A stretch of 64,000 nucleotides of DNA, taken from positions 124,001 to 188,000 of the forward strand of contig NZ_JACBZF010000003.1 of assembly GCF_013408095.1 (NCBI RefSeq). Direction: 5' to 3'. This document shows positions 12,890 through 20,876 of the stretch, piece by piece (the stretch's first letter is position 1; the number at the start of each line of letters is the position of its first letter). Under the pieces are notes generated by a model. That model saw nothing but the letters and a program-made list of their open reading frames with translations. It was not told the DNA's origin and did no database searches. The DNA comes from Novosphingobium marinum (GTDB lineage: Bacteria; Pseudomonadota; Alphaproteobacteria; Sphingomonadales; Sphingomonadaceae). The position numbers and the translations under genes were made by a program.

Positions 12890-13500
12890 TGCGCTTTGTC
12901 CTTCACGAGGATCCGCGCAGCGGCAACTGCTACAAGATCCGGCTGGCCGCGGCGCTTACCGGCCAGACGATCGAGCGGGTGCAGTACGACATTATGAAGG
13001 GCGATACCCGGCGCGAGGACTTCCTGCGCAAGGTCAACGCCAACGGCCGCATCCCGGTGCTGCAGATCGACGAGCGGTTCCTGCCCGAAAGCAATGCCGC
13101 CTGCTGGTTTCTCGCCGAAGCGAGCCCGCTCTTGCCGCACGACCGCTTCGACCGCGCCGACGTGCTGCGCTGGATGTTCTTCGAGCAGTACAATCACGAG
13201 CCGAACATCGCGACGCTGCGCTTCTGGCTCCACTTCGTGGGCGAGGCCAACCTCAACCGCTTCCAGAAAGAGCAGATCATGGCCAAGCGCGCCGGCGGCG
13301 AGCATGCGCTGACGCTGATGGAAGAGCACCTGGCCGTGCGCGAATGGTTCGTCGGCGAAAGCGTCACGCTCGCCGACCTAGCGCTCTATCCCTACACGTC
13401 GCTCAGCGAGGCAGGCGGGTTCCGGCTGCGCGACTACCCGCACGTGTGCGCGTGGATAGAGCGGTTCGAGGCGCTGCCGGACTACGTCGCGATGGATTGA
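12886..13500 (+). CDS. Glutathione S-transferase family protein
   Basis: The 204-residue protein has a thioredoxin-like N-terminal domain with the SGNCYKIRLAAALTG segment at the catalytic-loop position and the cis-Pro motif GRIPVLQIDERFLPES. An all-helical C-terminal domain follows, with EEHLAVREWFVGESVTLADL as the GST N-capping motif. Translation starts at 12886, overlapping the quinone reductase stop, and a second adjacent ATG exists at 12889. Substrate class cannot be assigned. A hairpin with a T-rich flank lies about 50 bp downstream. Confidence 0.92.
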   Translation: MMRFVLHEDPRSGNCYKIRLAAALTGQTIERVQYDIMKGDTRREDFLRKVNANGRIPVLQIDERFLPESNAACWFLAEASPLLPHDRFDRADVLRWMFFEQYNHEPNIATLRFWLHFVGEANLNRFQKEQIMAKRAGGEHALTLMEEHLAVREWFVGESVTLADLALYPYTSLSEAGGFRLRDYPHVCAWIERFEALPDYVAMD

Positions 13501-13551
13501 CCGCTAAGGCTTGCCGATTCGCGCGGCATGTCCTAAATCGGGCGGGTACAC

Positions 13552-13580
13552 GGCCGCTCCGCAAGGGCGGCCCTTATTGT
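13552..13580 (+). terminator. Likely terminator after the GST gene
   Basis: GGCCGC (13552-13557) pairs with GCGGCC (13567-13572), extendable by a G-T and a C-G pair to an 8-bp stem with a 5-nt loop. TTATTGTTT follows. It sits between the GST stop and the trcR start. A role as a leader hairpin for trcR is the alternative. Confidence 0.55.
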
Positions 13581-13598
13581 TTGCGCCGGAGAATTACG

Positions 13599-14324
13599 AT
13601 GACACAGCCCACTCCGCTGATGCCGCACGCGACGGCGTCCTGGCTCGTGGACAATACCTCGCTGACCTTCGAACAGATTTCGGAGTTCTGCGGTCTGCAC
13701 CTGCTCGAAGTCCAGGCGATGGCCGACGATCTCGCTTCGAGCAAGTATACCGGGCGTGACCCGGTGCGCGCCGGCGAGCTGACCAACGACGAGATCGAGC
13801 GCGGACAGGCCGACGCCAGCTATTCGCTCAGGATGCACAAGGCGCCGGTCAACGTCAGCCGCACCAAGGGCCCGCGCTACACGCCGGTATCGAAGCGGCA
13901 GGACAAGCCCGACGGCATCGCCTGGATCCTGCGCCACCACCCCGAGATTTCGGATGCGCAGATCGGCAAGCTGATCGGCACGACCCGCAACACCATCGGG
14001 GCGATTCGCGATCGCACGCACTGGAACATCCAGAACATCCAGCCCAAGGACCCGGTCACGCTCGGCCTGTGCTCGCAGCGCGAGCTCGACGCCGTCGTCG
14101 CCAAGGCGGCGAAGAAGGCAGGCATCGTCGAGGACGGCGCGCAGGACGCATCGCTCGGCGACGATCGCGAGGCGCTGATCGAGGAACTGCGCAAGGAGCG
14201 CGAGGACGCCGCCAAGGCCGCGGTCGAGGCCGCGCAGGAAGCCGAGGCGCAGGCCTGGCTCGAAGCCAAGCGTGCCGCCGAGGCCGCCGAGGCAGCGGGC
14301 GTGGAGATCGAGGAAAAGGAATAA
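13599..14324 (+). CDS. trcR: Cell-cycle transcriptional regulator TrcR (DUF1013)
   Basis: The 241-residue protein is the DUF1013 family member now called TrcR in alphaproteobacteria. It has a conserved N-terminal half, PHATASWLVDNTSLTFEQIS and FCGLHLLEVQAMADD, then a predicted helix-turn-helix-like segment, HPEISDAQIGKLIGTTRNTI. The C-terminal tail is a Glu/Ala/Lys-rich coiled coil from about residue 185. The ATG at 13599 was chosen for its match to the family start and the GGAG about 7 nt upstream. The gene appears monocistronic. Its detailed target set is not known to me; the family call is confident. Confidence 0.9.
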   Translation: MTQPTPLMPHATASWLVDNTSLTFEQISEFCGLHLLEVQAMADDLASSKYTGRDPVRAGELTNDEIERGQADASYSLRMHKAPVNVSRTKGPRYTPVSKRQDKPDGIAWILRHHPEISDAQIGKLIGTTRNTIGAIRDRTHWNIQNIQPKDPVTLGLCSQRELDAVVAKAAKKAGIVEDGAQDASLGDDREALIEELRKEREDAAKAAVEAAQEAEAQAWLEAKRAAEAAEAAGVEIEEKE

Positions 14325-14401
14325 GTCGCCTCCGGGCGGCCAGGTCCCGCCCCGGCGAACGCGCGCTTGCCCAGCGCTTCGCTCCGGTCCATTAGTCGGC
14401 C

Positions 14402-16078
14402 ATGGAGAGGACACTGCCGGAACCCTGGCGCGAGCGCTACGTGCACCCCTGCCAATGGGACCAGACATTCGAGCCGCTGACGATGACGGACCTGTTCGCG
14501 CAGGCCGCCAGGAAATTCGGAAACGATCCGCTCGTCGATTTCTACGGCCGACGATACAGCTACGCCGAACATTTTCGCGAGGCGCGGGCTTTCGCTGCCG
14601 GATTGCAGGCGCGCGGGATCGGCAGGGGCGACAGGGTCGCGCTTTTCCTGCCCAACGTGCCGATCTACGTTCCTGCCTACTTCGGAGTGATGATCGCGGG
14701 CGCGGTCGCGGTGAATTTCTCGCCGCTCTACAGCGCGGAGGAGCTGGAAGCGCAGGTCGCCGACTCCGGTGCCCGCCTGATGGTCACGGTCGATGCAGCA
14801 AGCCTGCTCCCGACGGCGCTGAAAGTCCTGCGCAATTCCGCGCTCGAGGGGGTGATCTCGGGCTCGCTGCCGAGAATGCTGCCGACCCTCAAGGGTCTCG
14901 CTTTCAGGCTGTTCAAGCGCGGCGATCTCGCGCCCATCCCGAAGTCCGCGGACATCTCGACCTGGGAGGACGCGCTGGGCGATGCGGAGCCCGCGCCTGC
15001 GGATTACGGGCCGGACGACCTGGCGCTGCTCCAATATACCGGCGGCACCACCGGCACGCCCAAGGGCGCGATGCTGACGCACCAGAACCTTTCTGCCAAC
15101 GCGCGCCAGATCGAGGCGGTCGATCCGCACCGCAACGAGCGGGACATGATCGCGGGCGTGCTGCCGCTCTTCCATATCTTCGCAAATGCGACCGTCCTCA
15201 ATCGGACGATCTACAACGGCGGGTGCATGGCGCTCCTGCCGCGCTTCGATGCCGCGCAGTGCCTCAAGATGATCGAGCGTACGCGGGCGACGTCGATGCC
15301 CGGCGTACCCACCATGTACCAGGCGCTGCTCGACGATCCCAGTCTGGCGGGAACCGATTTCACGACGCTGCGCACGTGCATTTCGGGCGGTGCGCCGCTG
15401 CCGATGCCGCTCAAGGAAAGGTTCGAGGATCGCACGCGGGCCGCCCTGATCGAGGGCTACGGCCTGACCGAGAGCGGTATCGTCTCGACCAACCCCTACG
15501 AAGGCGGTGAGAAGCCCGGAACGATCGGCCAGCCGCTGCCCGGAACGCGGCTGCGCCTGCTCGACAAGGAAGACCCGTCGAAAGACGCGGCGCCGGGCGA
15601 TGCCGGGGAACTCGCCATCTCCGGGCCTCAGGTCATGCTGGGATACTGGAACCGGCCCGACACCGCGGCACATGCCTTCGCCGAGCGCGACGGCGAGCGC
15701 TGGCTGCGTACCGGCGACATCGCGAGAATCGACGAGGACGGGTTCGTCCGCATCGTCGATCGCAGCAAGGACATGATCGCGGTTGGCGGCTTCAAGGTAT
15801 TCCCGAGCCAGGTCGAGGCCGTGCTTGTCGAGCATCCGGCGGTCAAGGAAGCGCTCGTTATCGGCGTGCTCGACGACTATTACGGGGAAATGCCGCGCGC
15901 CTTCGTCACGCTGCAGGACGCCGCCGGCGGCGAGGAACTTCGCGACTGGCTCAATGCGCGCGTCGGCAAGCACGAACGGGTGGACAGCGTCGTCGTTCGC
16001 GAAAGCCTGCCGCGCACGATGGTGGGCAAGCTCGACCGCAAGGCCCTGCGCGCCGAAGTCGTCGACGCGGCGGAATAA
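14402..16078 (+). CDS. fadD: Long-chain fatty acid-CoA ligase
   Basis: The 558-residue adenylate-forming enzyme activates fatty acids to acyl-CoA. It carries the AMP-binding P-loop YTGGTTGTPKGAMLTH near residue 213, the GYGLTES motif, and the hinge/FACS region DRSKDMIAVGGFKVFPSQVE, with the C-terminal lysine motif LPRTMVGKLDRKAL. The short proline-poor start MERTLPEPWRERYVHP is common in this group. The gene is convergent with the bactofilin gene. Only 7 bp separate the stop codons, and a weak GGAATA/TATTCC hairpin spans them. The chain-length preference is inferred from the family. Confidence 0.93.
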   Translation: MERTLPEPWRERYVHPCQWDQTFEPLTMTDLFAQAARKFGNDPLVDFYGRRYSYAEHFREARAFAAGLQARGIGRGDRVALFLPNVPIYVPAYFGVMIAGAVAVNFSPLYSAEELEAQVADSGARLMVTVDAASLLPTALKVLRNSALEGVISGSLPRMLPTLKGLAFRLFKRGDLAPIPKSADISTWEDALGDAEPAPADYGPDDLALLQYTGGTTGTPKGAMLTHQNLSANARQIEAVDPHRNERDMIAGVLPLFHIFANATVLNRTIYNGGCMALLPRFDAAQCLKMIERTRATSMPGVPTMYQALLDDPSLAGTDFTTLRTCISGGAPLPMPLKERFEDRTRAALIEGYGLTESGIVSTNPYEGGEKPGTIGQPLPGTRLRLLDKEDPSKDAAPGDAGELAISGPQVMLGYWNRPDTAAHAFAERDGERWLRTGDIARIDEDGFVRIVDRSKDMIAVGGFKVFPSQVEAVLVEHPAVKEALVIGVLDDYYGEMPRAFVTLQDAAGGEELRDWLNARVGKHERVDSVVVRESLPRTMVGKLDRKALRAEVVDAAE

Positions 16079-16085
16079 GCCGGTT

Positions 16086-16484
16086 CTATTCCTGCGAGGC
16101 GGCGAGGATCAGCCGGTTCTCGGCATCCTCGTCGTTGTCCGCACGGGGCGCGGCGCTGGGTGTCAGGCGGCCGTCGACTTGCGCGCCCTGCTCTATGGTC
16201 AGGGCATCGTAGGAAACGTCGCCCTCGATGTGGGCCGTCTTCAGGATCACGAGCTCGCGAGCCGAGATCGAGCCGCGCACGGTGCCCGCAAGACGAGCGC
16301 TCTCGGCAGTGATGCCTCCCGAGACGACGCTGTCGCATCCCTGCACGAGCCTGGCGCAGGCGATGTCGCCTTCGACCTTGCCGTCGACATGGAGGTCCGA
16401 CGTCGCGTGAATGTCGCCCCTGATCGCGGTATCCGCGCCGAGGACCGAGAAGGAACCGCCCTGCGCGGGCGCTCTTGCGGACAT
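16086..16484 (-). CDS. Bactofilin family cytoskeletal protein
   Basis: The 132-residue protein is a bactofilin (DUF583), a polymerising beta-helix scaffold. The core runs from FSVLGADTAIRGDI through VDGKVEGDIACARLVQG, GTVRGSISARELVILK and AHIEGDVSYDALTIEQGAQV, with a disordered acidic tail. The start at 16484 was chosen because it lies 4 nt after the M23 peptidase stop and matches the fold; longer in-frame codons lie inside the peptidase gene. Bactofilin-M23 pairs are known to localise cell-wall hydrolysis for shape or stalk formation. Confidence 0.92.
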   Translation of the reverse strand: MSARAPAQGGSFSVLGADTAIRGDIHATSDLHVDGKVEGDIACARLVQGCDSVVSGGITAESARLAGTVRGSISARELVILKTAHIEGDVSYDALTIEQGAQVDGRLTPSAAPRADNDEDAENRLILAASQE

Positions 16485-16488
16485 CGCG

Positions 16489-17637
16489 TCAGCCTGCGTG
16501 GGCTTCTTCGAGAACACGGGGGGCAGTCTCCAGGAAGGGGCGCGGATTGACCGCGCGGTCGTGAACGCGCACTTCGAAATGGAGGTGCGGCCCGGTCGAG
16601 CGGCCGGAATTGCCGATCTTGCCGATGACGTCGCCGGCCGCGACCTTTTCGCCCGCCCGCGCGACGAAGCGCGACATGTGGGCATAACGGGTCACGAGGC
16701 CGTTGCCGTGATCGATCTCGATGCAATTGCCGTATCCCGCCTTGCGGCCCGCGAAGCTGACCGTGCCTTCGGACGCGGCATAGATCGGCGCCCCCATGGG
16801 CCCGGCAAAATCGAGGCCGGCATGGAATGCGGCGCTGCCGTTGAAGGGATCGGAGCGGTATCCGAAGCCCGATGAAATGTATTCGAGACGAGCGGGATGG
16901 ACCTGCGGAATGCCTGCCAGGCCGCGTTCGAGCGCGTCCATTCTCGCCAGGCTGACGCCGAGGCGCTGGAACCGCGCGTCGAGGGAGCCGTCGCCGGCAG
17001 TGGCAAGGCTCATGTAGGGGCCGCCACGCGCTGTCCGCTCACCGACGGAGGCGAGCACGGCGTTGGGATTGAGGCCAAGCTTGCGGATCGCTTCGGCTGC
17101 GCGCTCGGCGCGATGCTCGGCAACGCGGATGAGCCGTTCGACGAAGCCGTTCTGCGATGCCTCGATTCGGGCAAGGCCGGCAGCCTCGGGCAGGGCGGCG
17201 CTGATGCGATCGGCCTTGTCCCCGCCGGCGTCGCGATCCGAAGCAAGTCCGGCGTCCTCGGGCGCGGCCTCGGGCATGTCGCCGAGGTGGGCCTCGACCA
17301 TCTTCTCGATGAACTGCTGGCGCCGTTCGAGGTCGGTCGCCTTGGCGGCGATATCCTCGCGATAGGAGGAGACGCGGTTCTCGGCGGTCGCGACTTTCGC
17401 CTCGCGGTTTTCCAGCGCGAGCCGCTCGCGCGAGGCGGAGTACTGGCTCACTGCCATCGCCGCCATGGTCACCAGCCAGACGATCAGCAGCAGGGCGACC
17501 GCGCCGGCGGCAAGCAGCTGAAGTTTCGAGGAGATTTTGATGAAACGAACCTGGCCCTCGGATCGCATGATGAATTCGCGATCCGGGAATATGGTCCGCA
17601 GGCGGGTCAACGCTCCGCCGACGGTTATACCTTTCAA
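16489..17637 (-). CDS. M23 family peptidoglycan endopeptidase, membrane-anchored
   Basis: The 382-residue protein has a membrane helix at about residues 35-60 (AAGAVALLLIVWLVTMAAMA), a periplasmic coiled-coil region (about 65-230) and a C-terminal LytM/M23 domain. The metal site is intact: HAGLDFAGPMGAP and GRSTGPHLHFEV. It should therefore be an active endopeptidase cutting peptidoglycan cross-links. The predicted start is a TTG at 17637; an in-frame ATG at 17568 would shorten the cytosolic tail by 23 residues. Bactofilin follows 4 nt downstream, so the two are co-transcribed. Confidence 0.93.
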   Translation of the reverse strand: MKGITVGGALTRLRTIFPDREFIMRSEGQVRFIKISSKLQLLAAGAVALLLIVWLVTMAAMAVSQYSASRERLALENREAKVATAENRVSSYREDIAAKATDLERRQQFIEKMVEAHLGDMPEAAPEDAGLASDRDAGGDKADRISAALPEAAGLARIEASQNGFVERLIRVAEHRAERAAEAIRKLGLNPNAVLASVGERTARGGPYMSLATAGDGSLDARFQRLGVSLARMDALERGLAGIPQVHPARLEYISSGFGYRSDPFNGSAAFHAGLDFAGPMGAPIYAASEGTVSFAGRKAGYGNCIEIDHGNGLVTRYAHMSRFVARAGEKVAAGDVIGKIGNSGRSTGPHLHFEVRVHDRAVNPRPFLETAPRVLEEAHAG

Positions 17638-17856
17638 GACGACCCCGCTTATTTGTTAACGCGTCCCCGCTTCGGGCTAGCAAGGATGGTGGGTGCGGGC
17701 GACTCCGGAAGGCCTGAAAGCGTCGAGTCGAAACAGGAGCGCGACGAACCGTTCAAGGAGCTGGAACCAATTTCCACGCCGCCGCTAAGTGCTTGTCGGT
17801 GCGGCGATTCGCCGCCGGCAATGACAGCGCGGGCGGGCAATGCTAGGCGCAGGGAC

Positions 17857-19131
17857 ATGAACATCGAAACCCAAATATCGACCGACCCCGCAAAGCTGGT
17901 CGCGGATCTGGCCGTGGCCGGCCGTGCGGCACAGCGGAAACTATCCCGGCTGACGTCCGAGCAGAAAGCAGCAGCGCTCCATCGTGCGGCATCGGAAATC
18001 CGCGCGAATGCGGCGCAGATCCTTGCCGAGAACGCGAAGGACCTCGCGGCGGGCGAGGAGCGGGGCCTGACCGGGGCGCTGCTCGATCGCCTGAAACTCG
18101 ATGACGACCGGCTGGCCGGCATCGCCGACGCCATCGACAACGTGGCCGACCTCGCCGACCCCGTCGGCGACGTCATCGATTGCACCGAGCGTCCGAACGG
18201 CCTGCGCCTTTCGCGCGTGCGCATTCCGATCGGCCTGATCGGCATCATCTACGAGAGCCGCCCGAACGTCACCGCCGATGCGGCCGCGCTCGGTGTCCGC
18301 TCGGGCAATGCCGTGCTCCTGCGAGGGGGCAGCGAAGCGGTGCATTCGAACAATGCGATCCACGCCGCCTTCGTGCGCGGCCTCGAAGCTGCCGGCGTGC
18401 CGGGCCAAGCGGTCCAGCTCATGCCGACGCAGGACCGTGCGGCGGTGGGCGCGATGCTGACGGCGGCAGGGCTGATCGACATGATCGTGCCTCGCGGCGG
18501 CAAGAGCCTCGTCGCGCGGGTACAGGCCGATGCCCGCGTGCCGGTGCTCGCCCACCTCGACGGCATTTGCCATACCTACGTGCACGAGGCGGCGGAGCCC
18601 GCGATGGCTCGCGATGTCGCGCGAAACGCGAAGATGCGTCGGACGGGCATCTGCGGCGCGATGGAAACGCTTCTGCTCGACGCTCGCTTCCCGGCTTCTG
18701 GCGAAGTGGTTTCCGCCCTCGTCGACGCCGGTTGCGCGCTTCGGGGCGATACCCGGGCCTGCGCGCTCGACCCCCGGATCGAGCGCGCCGACGACGAGGA
18801 CTGGGACACCGAGTATCTCGACGCCGTGCTCTCTGTCGCGATCGTCGATGGCATGGACGCCGCTCTCGACCATATCGCGGAGCACAGCTCGCACCATACC
18901 GACACCATAGTCACTGCCGACGATGCGGCGGCCGAGAGGTTCCTGGCCGAAGTCGACAGCGCGATCGTGATGGTCAACGCTTCCAGCCAATTCGCCGACG
19001 GCGGCGAATTCGGCCTCGGTGCGGAGATCGGGATCGCCACCGGCCGCCTGCATGCGCGCGGCCCCGTCGCACTCGAGGGGCTGACGACCTACAAGTGGCA
19101 GGTGCGCGGAAGCGGCCAGATCCGGCCCTGA
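17857..19131 (+). CDS. proA: Gamma-glutamyl phosphate reductase
   Basis: ProA reduces gamma-glutamyl phosphate to glutamate semialdehyde in proline synthesis. The 424-residue protein carries AKMRRTGICGAMETLLLD with the catalytic cysteine at residue 266, plus LIGIIYESRPNVTADAA and LRGGSEAVHSNNAI. The open frame continues far upstream, but ATG 17857 fits the family length and begins MNIETQISTD; an in-frame ATG at 17821 is an alternative. proB is not adjacent. nadD starts 11 nt after the stop, as in many alphaproteobacteria. Confidence 0.97.
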   Translation: MNIETQISTDPAKLVADLAVAGRAAQRKLSRLTSEQKAAALHRAASEIRANAAQILAENAKDLAAGEERGLTGALLDRLKLDDDRLAGIADAIDNVADLADPVGDVIDCTERPNGLRLSRVRIPIGLIGIIYESRPNVTADAAALGVRSGNAVLLRGGSEAVHSNNAIHAAFVRGLEAAGVPGQAVQLMPTQDRAAVGAMLTAAGLIDMIVPRGGKSLVARVQADARVPVLAHLDGICHTYVHEAAEPAMARDVARNAKMRRTGICGAMETLLLDARFPASGEVVSALVDAGCALRGDTRACALDPRIERADDEDWDTEYLDAVLSVAIVDGMDAALDHIAEHSSHHTDTIVTADDAAAERFLAEVDSAIVMVNASSQFADGGEFGLGAEIGIATGRLHARGPVALEGLTTYKWQVRGSGQIRP

Positions 19132-19142
19132 GGCACGGGCAG

Positions 19143-19814
19143 GTGACCGGGCACGGGCCGGCGCGTATCGGGCTGCTCGGCGGCAGTTTCAACCCGGCCC
19201 ACGGCGCGCATCGCCGGATAAGCCTCTTCGCGCGCGATGCGCTCGGCCTCGACGAGGTGTGGTGGCTGGTCTCGCCCGGAAACCCGCTCAAACCGAAGGC
19301 CAGCATGGCGCCGCTGTCCGCGCGGTTCGCGTCGGCGCTCGCGCAGGCGCGGCGCGCCCCGATCCGCGTTACGGCGATCGAGCGCGAACTTGGCACGCGC
19401 TTCACCGTGGATACCCTGAAGAAAGTCGCAAGGCGCTGGCCGCGCAGGGAATTTGTCTGGCTGATGGGGTCGGACAACCTGGCCCAGTTCCACAAGTGGA
19501 GGCGCTGGCGTGATATCGCGAGGACGATGCCGATTGCGGTCGTGGCGCGTCCGGGCTATGATCGGCCTGCCTTCGCGAGCCCCGCGATGGCCTGGCTCGG
19601 GCGATACCGGGTTCCCGTTGCCGGATTTCGCAACCGGGCAGAATGGAGCGCTCCGGCGCTGGTGATATTGCGTTTCGATCCCGACAAGCGTTCGGCCACT
19701 GCGATCAGGCAGGGCGAACCGGACTGGGCCTCCCGCTATCCCGCACAGGCCCTTCGTGACGGCGTGACGCATCGCCCCATCCGCCCGCCTTTCGAACCAG
19801 AGCGAACTGCATGA
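19143..19814 (+). CDS. nadD: Nicotinate-nucleotide adenylyltransferase
   Basis: NadD converts nicotinate mononucleotide plus ATP to deamido-NAD in NAD synthesis. The 223-residue protein opens with the nucleotidyl-transferase motif IGLLGGSFNPAHGAHRRIS, has WWLVSPGNPLK, the LMGSDNLAQFHKWRRW adenylate-binding segment, and SATAIRQ near the end. The start is a GTG at 19143 with AGG just upstream; no ATG precedes the motif in frame. It lies between proA and rsfS in the conserved alphaproteobacterial order. Confidence 0.95.
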   Translation: MTGHGPARIGLLGGSFNPAHGAHRRISLFARDALGLDEVWWLVSPGNPLKPKASMAPLSARFASALAQARRAPIRVTAIERELGTRFTVDTLKKVARRWPRREFVWLMGSDNLAQFHKWRRWRDIARTMPIAVVARPGYDRPAFASPAMAWLGRYRVPVAGFRNRAEWSAPALVILRFDPDKRSATAIRQGEPDWASRYPAQALRDGVTHRPIRPPFEPERTA

Positions 19815-19939
19815 CGCCGACGCCGTCTTCGACCGGCAGCGACATGCGCGATGGCGTTCGTATTCCCCGGATCGTTGAATGTCATGCGGCCAGTAGCCAT
19901 CTTGCCGCCCAGTCACCGACAGGAGCAAACCGAACCTAA

Positions 19940-20338
19940 ATGAACCAGGCGCAGTCCAAGCCGGAGCAAGCCGGCGCCGCCGTACCGCCAATCGCAGCCG
20001 AGCCAGGCTCGGCGCATGCGCTGGCACTTTCATCGCTGGACGACGATCAGGCGCAGGAAGTCGTCTCGATTCCGCTGGAAGGCAAAAGCAGCATTGCCGA
20101 TCACATGATTGTCGCTTCCGGGCGGTCGAGCCGCCAGGTCGCATCGATGGCGCAGAAACTGGCCGAGCGCCTGAAACAGGCCGGCTTCGGCTCGCCCCGG
20201 ATCGAGGGATTGCCCGCTGCCGACTGGGTCCTCGTGGATGCAGGCGAAGTCATCGTCCACCTGTTCCGTCCCGAGGTGCGCAGCTTCTACAACCTCGAAC
20301 GGATGTGGGCGTTCGGAGACACCGCCGGCGCCGCCTGA
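19940..20338 (+). CDS. rsfS: Ribosomal silencing factor RsfS (Iojap family)
   Basis: The 132-residue protein binds ribosomal protein uL14 and blocks subunit joining in starvation. The family core is GKSSIADHMIVASGRSSRQV, the Asp-containing DWVLVDAGEVIVHLFRPEV and SFYNLERMW. The N-terminal 30 residues are Ala/Pro-rich and unconserved. The start is ATG 19940, with AGGAG somewhat distant upstream. Tandem hairpins follow the stop before rlmH. Confidence 0.94.
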   Translation: MNQAQSKPEQAGAAVPPIAAEPGSAHALALSSLDDDQAQEVVSIPLEGKSSIADHMIVASGRSSRQVASMAQKLAERLKQAGFGSPRIEGLPAADWVLVDAGEVIVHLFRPEVRSFYNLERMWAFGDTAGAA

Positions 20339-20356
20339 GCGCCGTTGCCACAAGGC

Positions 20357-20407
20357 GCCCGCAATCCTTCGGCATTGCGGGCCGAACCGGCGTTGCCGCC
20401 CGGCAAC
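20357..20407. other. Two tandem inverted repeats between rsfS and rlmH
   Basis: GCCCGCAAT (20357-20365) pairs with ATTGCGGGC (20374-20382): 9 bp with an 8-nt loop. GTTGCC (20392-20397) pairs with GGCAAC (20402-20407) around 4 nt. Neither is followed by a T-tract, so they look more like processing or attenuation structures than classic terminators. Confidence 0.45.
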
Positions 20408-20444
20408 CCTGGCATGACGGTGTAGACAACACCGGGAGGCAACC

Positions 20445-20867
20445 ATGTTGCTCCACGTGATCGCGCGCGGAAAGATCGCGCGCTCCCCCGAAGCCGACTT
20501 GTTCGAGCGCTATGCGAAGCGGGTCACCTGGCCGTTCCGCCACACCGAACTTCCGGAAAGCGGCGGACGCATTCCCGAACCGTTGACGCCGAGCCGCGAG
20601 ATCCTTCTCGACGAGCGGGGCAGTGCGATGGACTCGGAAAGCTTCGCGCAGCTTCTCGGGCGATGGCGCGACGACGGTATTCGCGAAGTCCGTTTCGTGC
20701 TCGGCGCAGCCGACGGGCATGGAGAGGAGGCTCGACGACAGGCCGACCTCATGCTTTCCTTCGGTGAAATGACCTGGCCGCACCTTCTCGCCCGCGCGAT
20801 GCTTGCCGAGCAATTGTGGCGCGCCACCAGCATTCTTGCTGGCCATCCGTACCACCGGTCTGGATAA
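20445..20867 (+). CDS. rlmH: 23S rRNA (pseudouridine1915-N3)-methyltransferase
   Basis: RlmH is a SPOUT-fold methyltransferase acting on helix 69 of 23S rRNA in 70S ribosomes. The 140-residue protein has the family patterns LLDERGSAMDSESFAQ, VRFVLGAADGHG, and the C-terminal trefoil-knot stretch LMLSFGEMTWPHLLARAML with the conserved LAEQLWRATSILAGHPYHR end. Length agrees with the usual 140-160. An AGG lies upstream of ATG 20445. It is positioned between rsfS and an envC-like gene. Confidence 0.96.
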   Translation: MLLHVIARGKIARSPEADLFERYAKRVTWPFRHTELPESGGRIPEPLTPSREILLDERGSAMDSESFAQLLGRWRDDGIREVRFVLGAADGHGEEARRQADLMLSFGEMTWPHLLARAMLAEQLWRATSILAGHPYHRSG

Positions 20868-20876
20868 GGTGACGTC

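Noticed and set aside
13877..15973. 698-codon frame opposite trcR and fadD
   Set aside because: It crosses two clear genes on the opposite strand and has no family signature.
16072..16092. GGAATA/TATTCC hairpin spanning the fadD and bactofilin stops
   Set aside because: Only six weak pairs with a 9-nt loop and no T-tract; not listed as a terminator.
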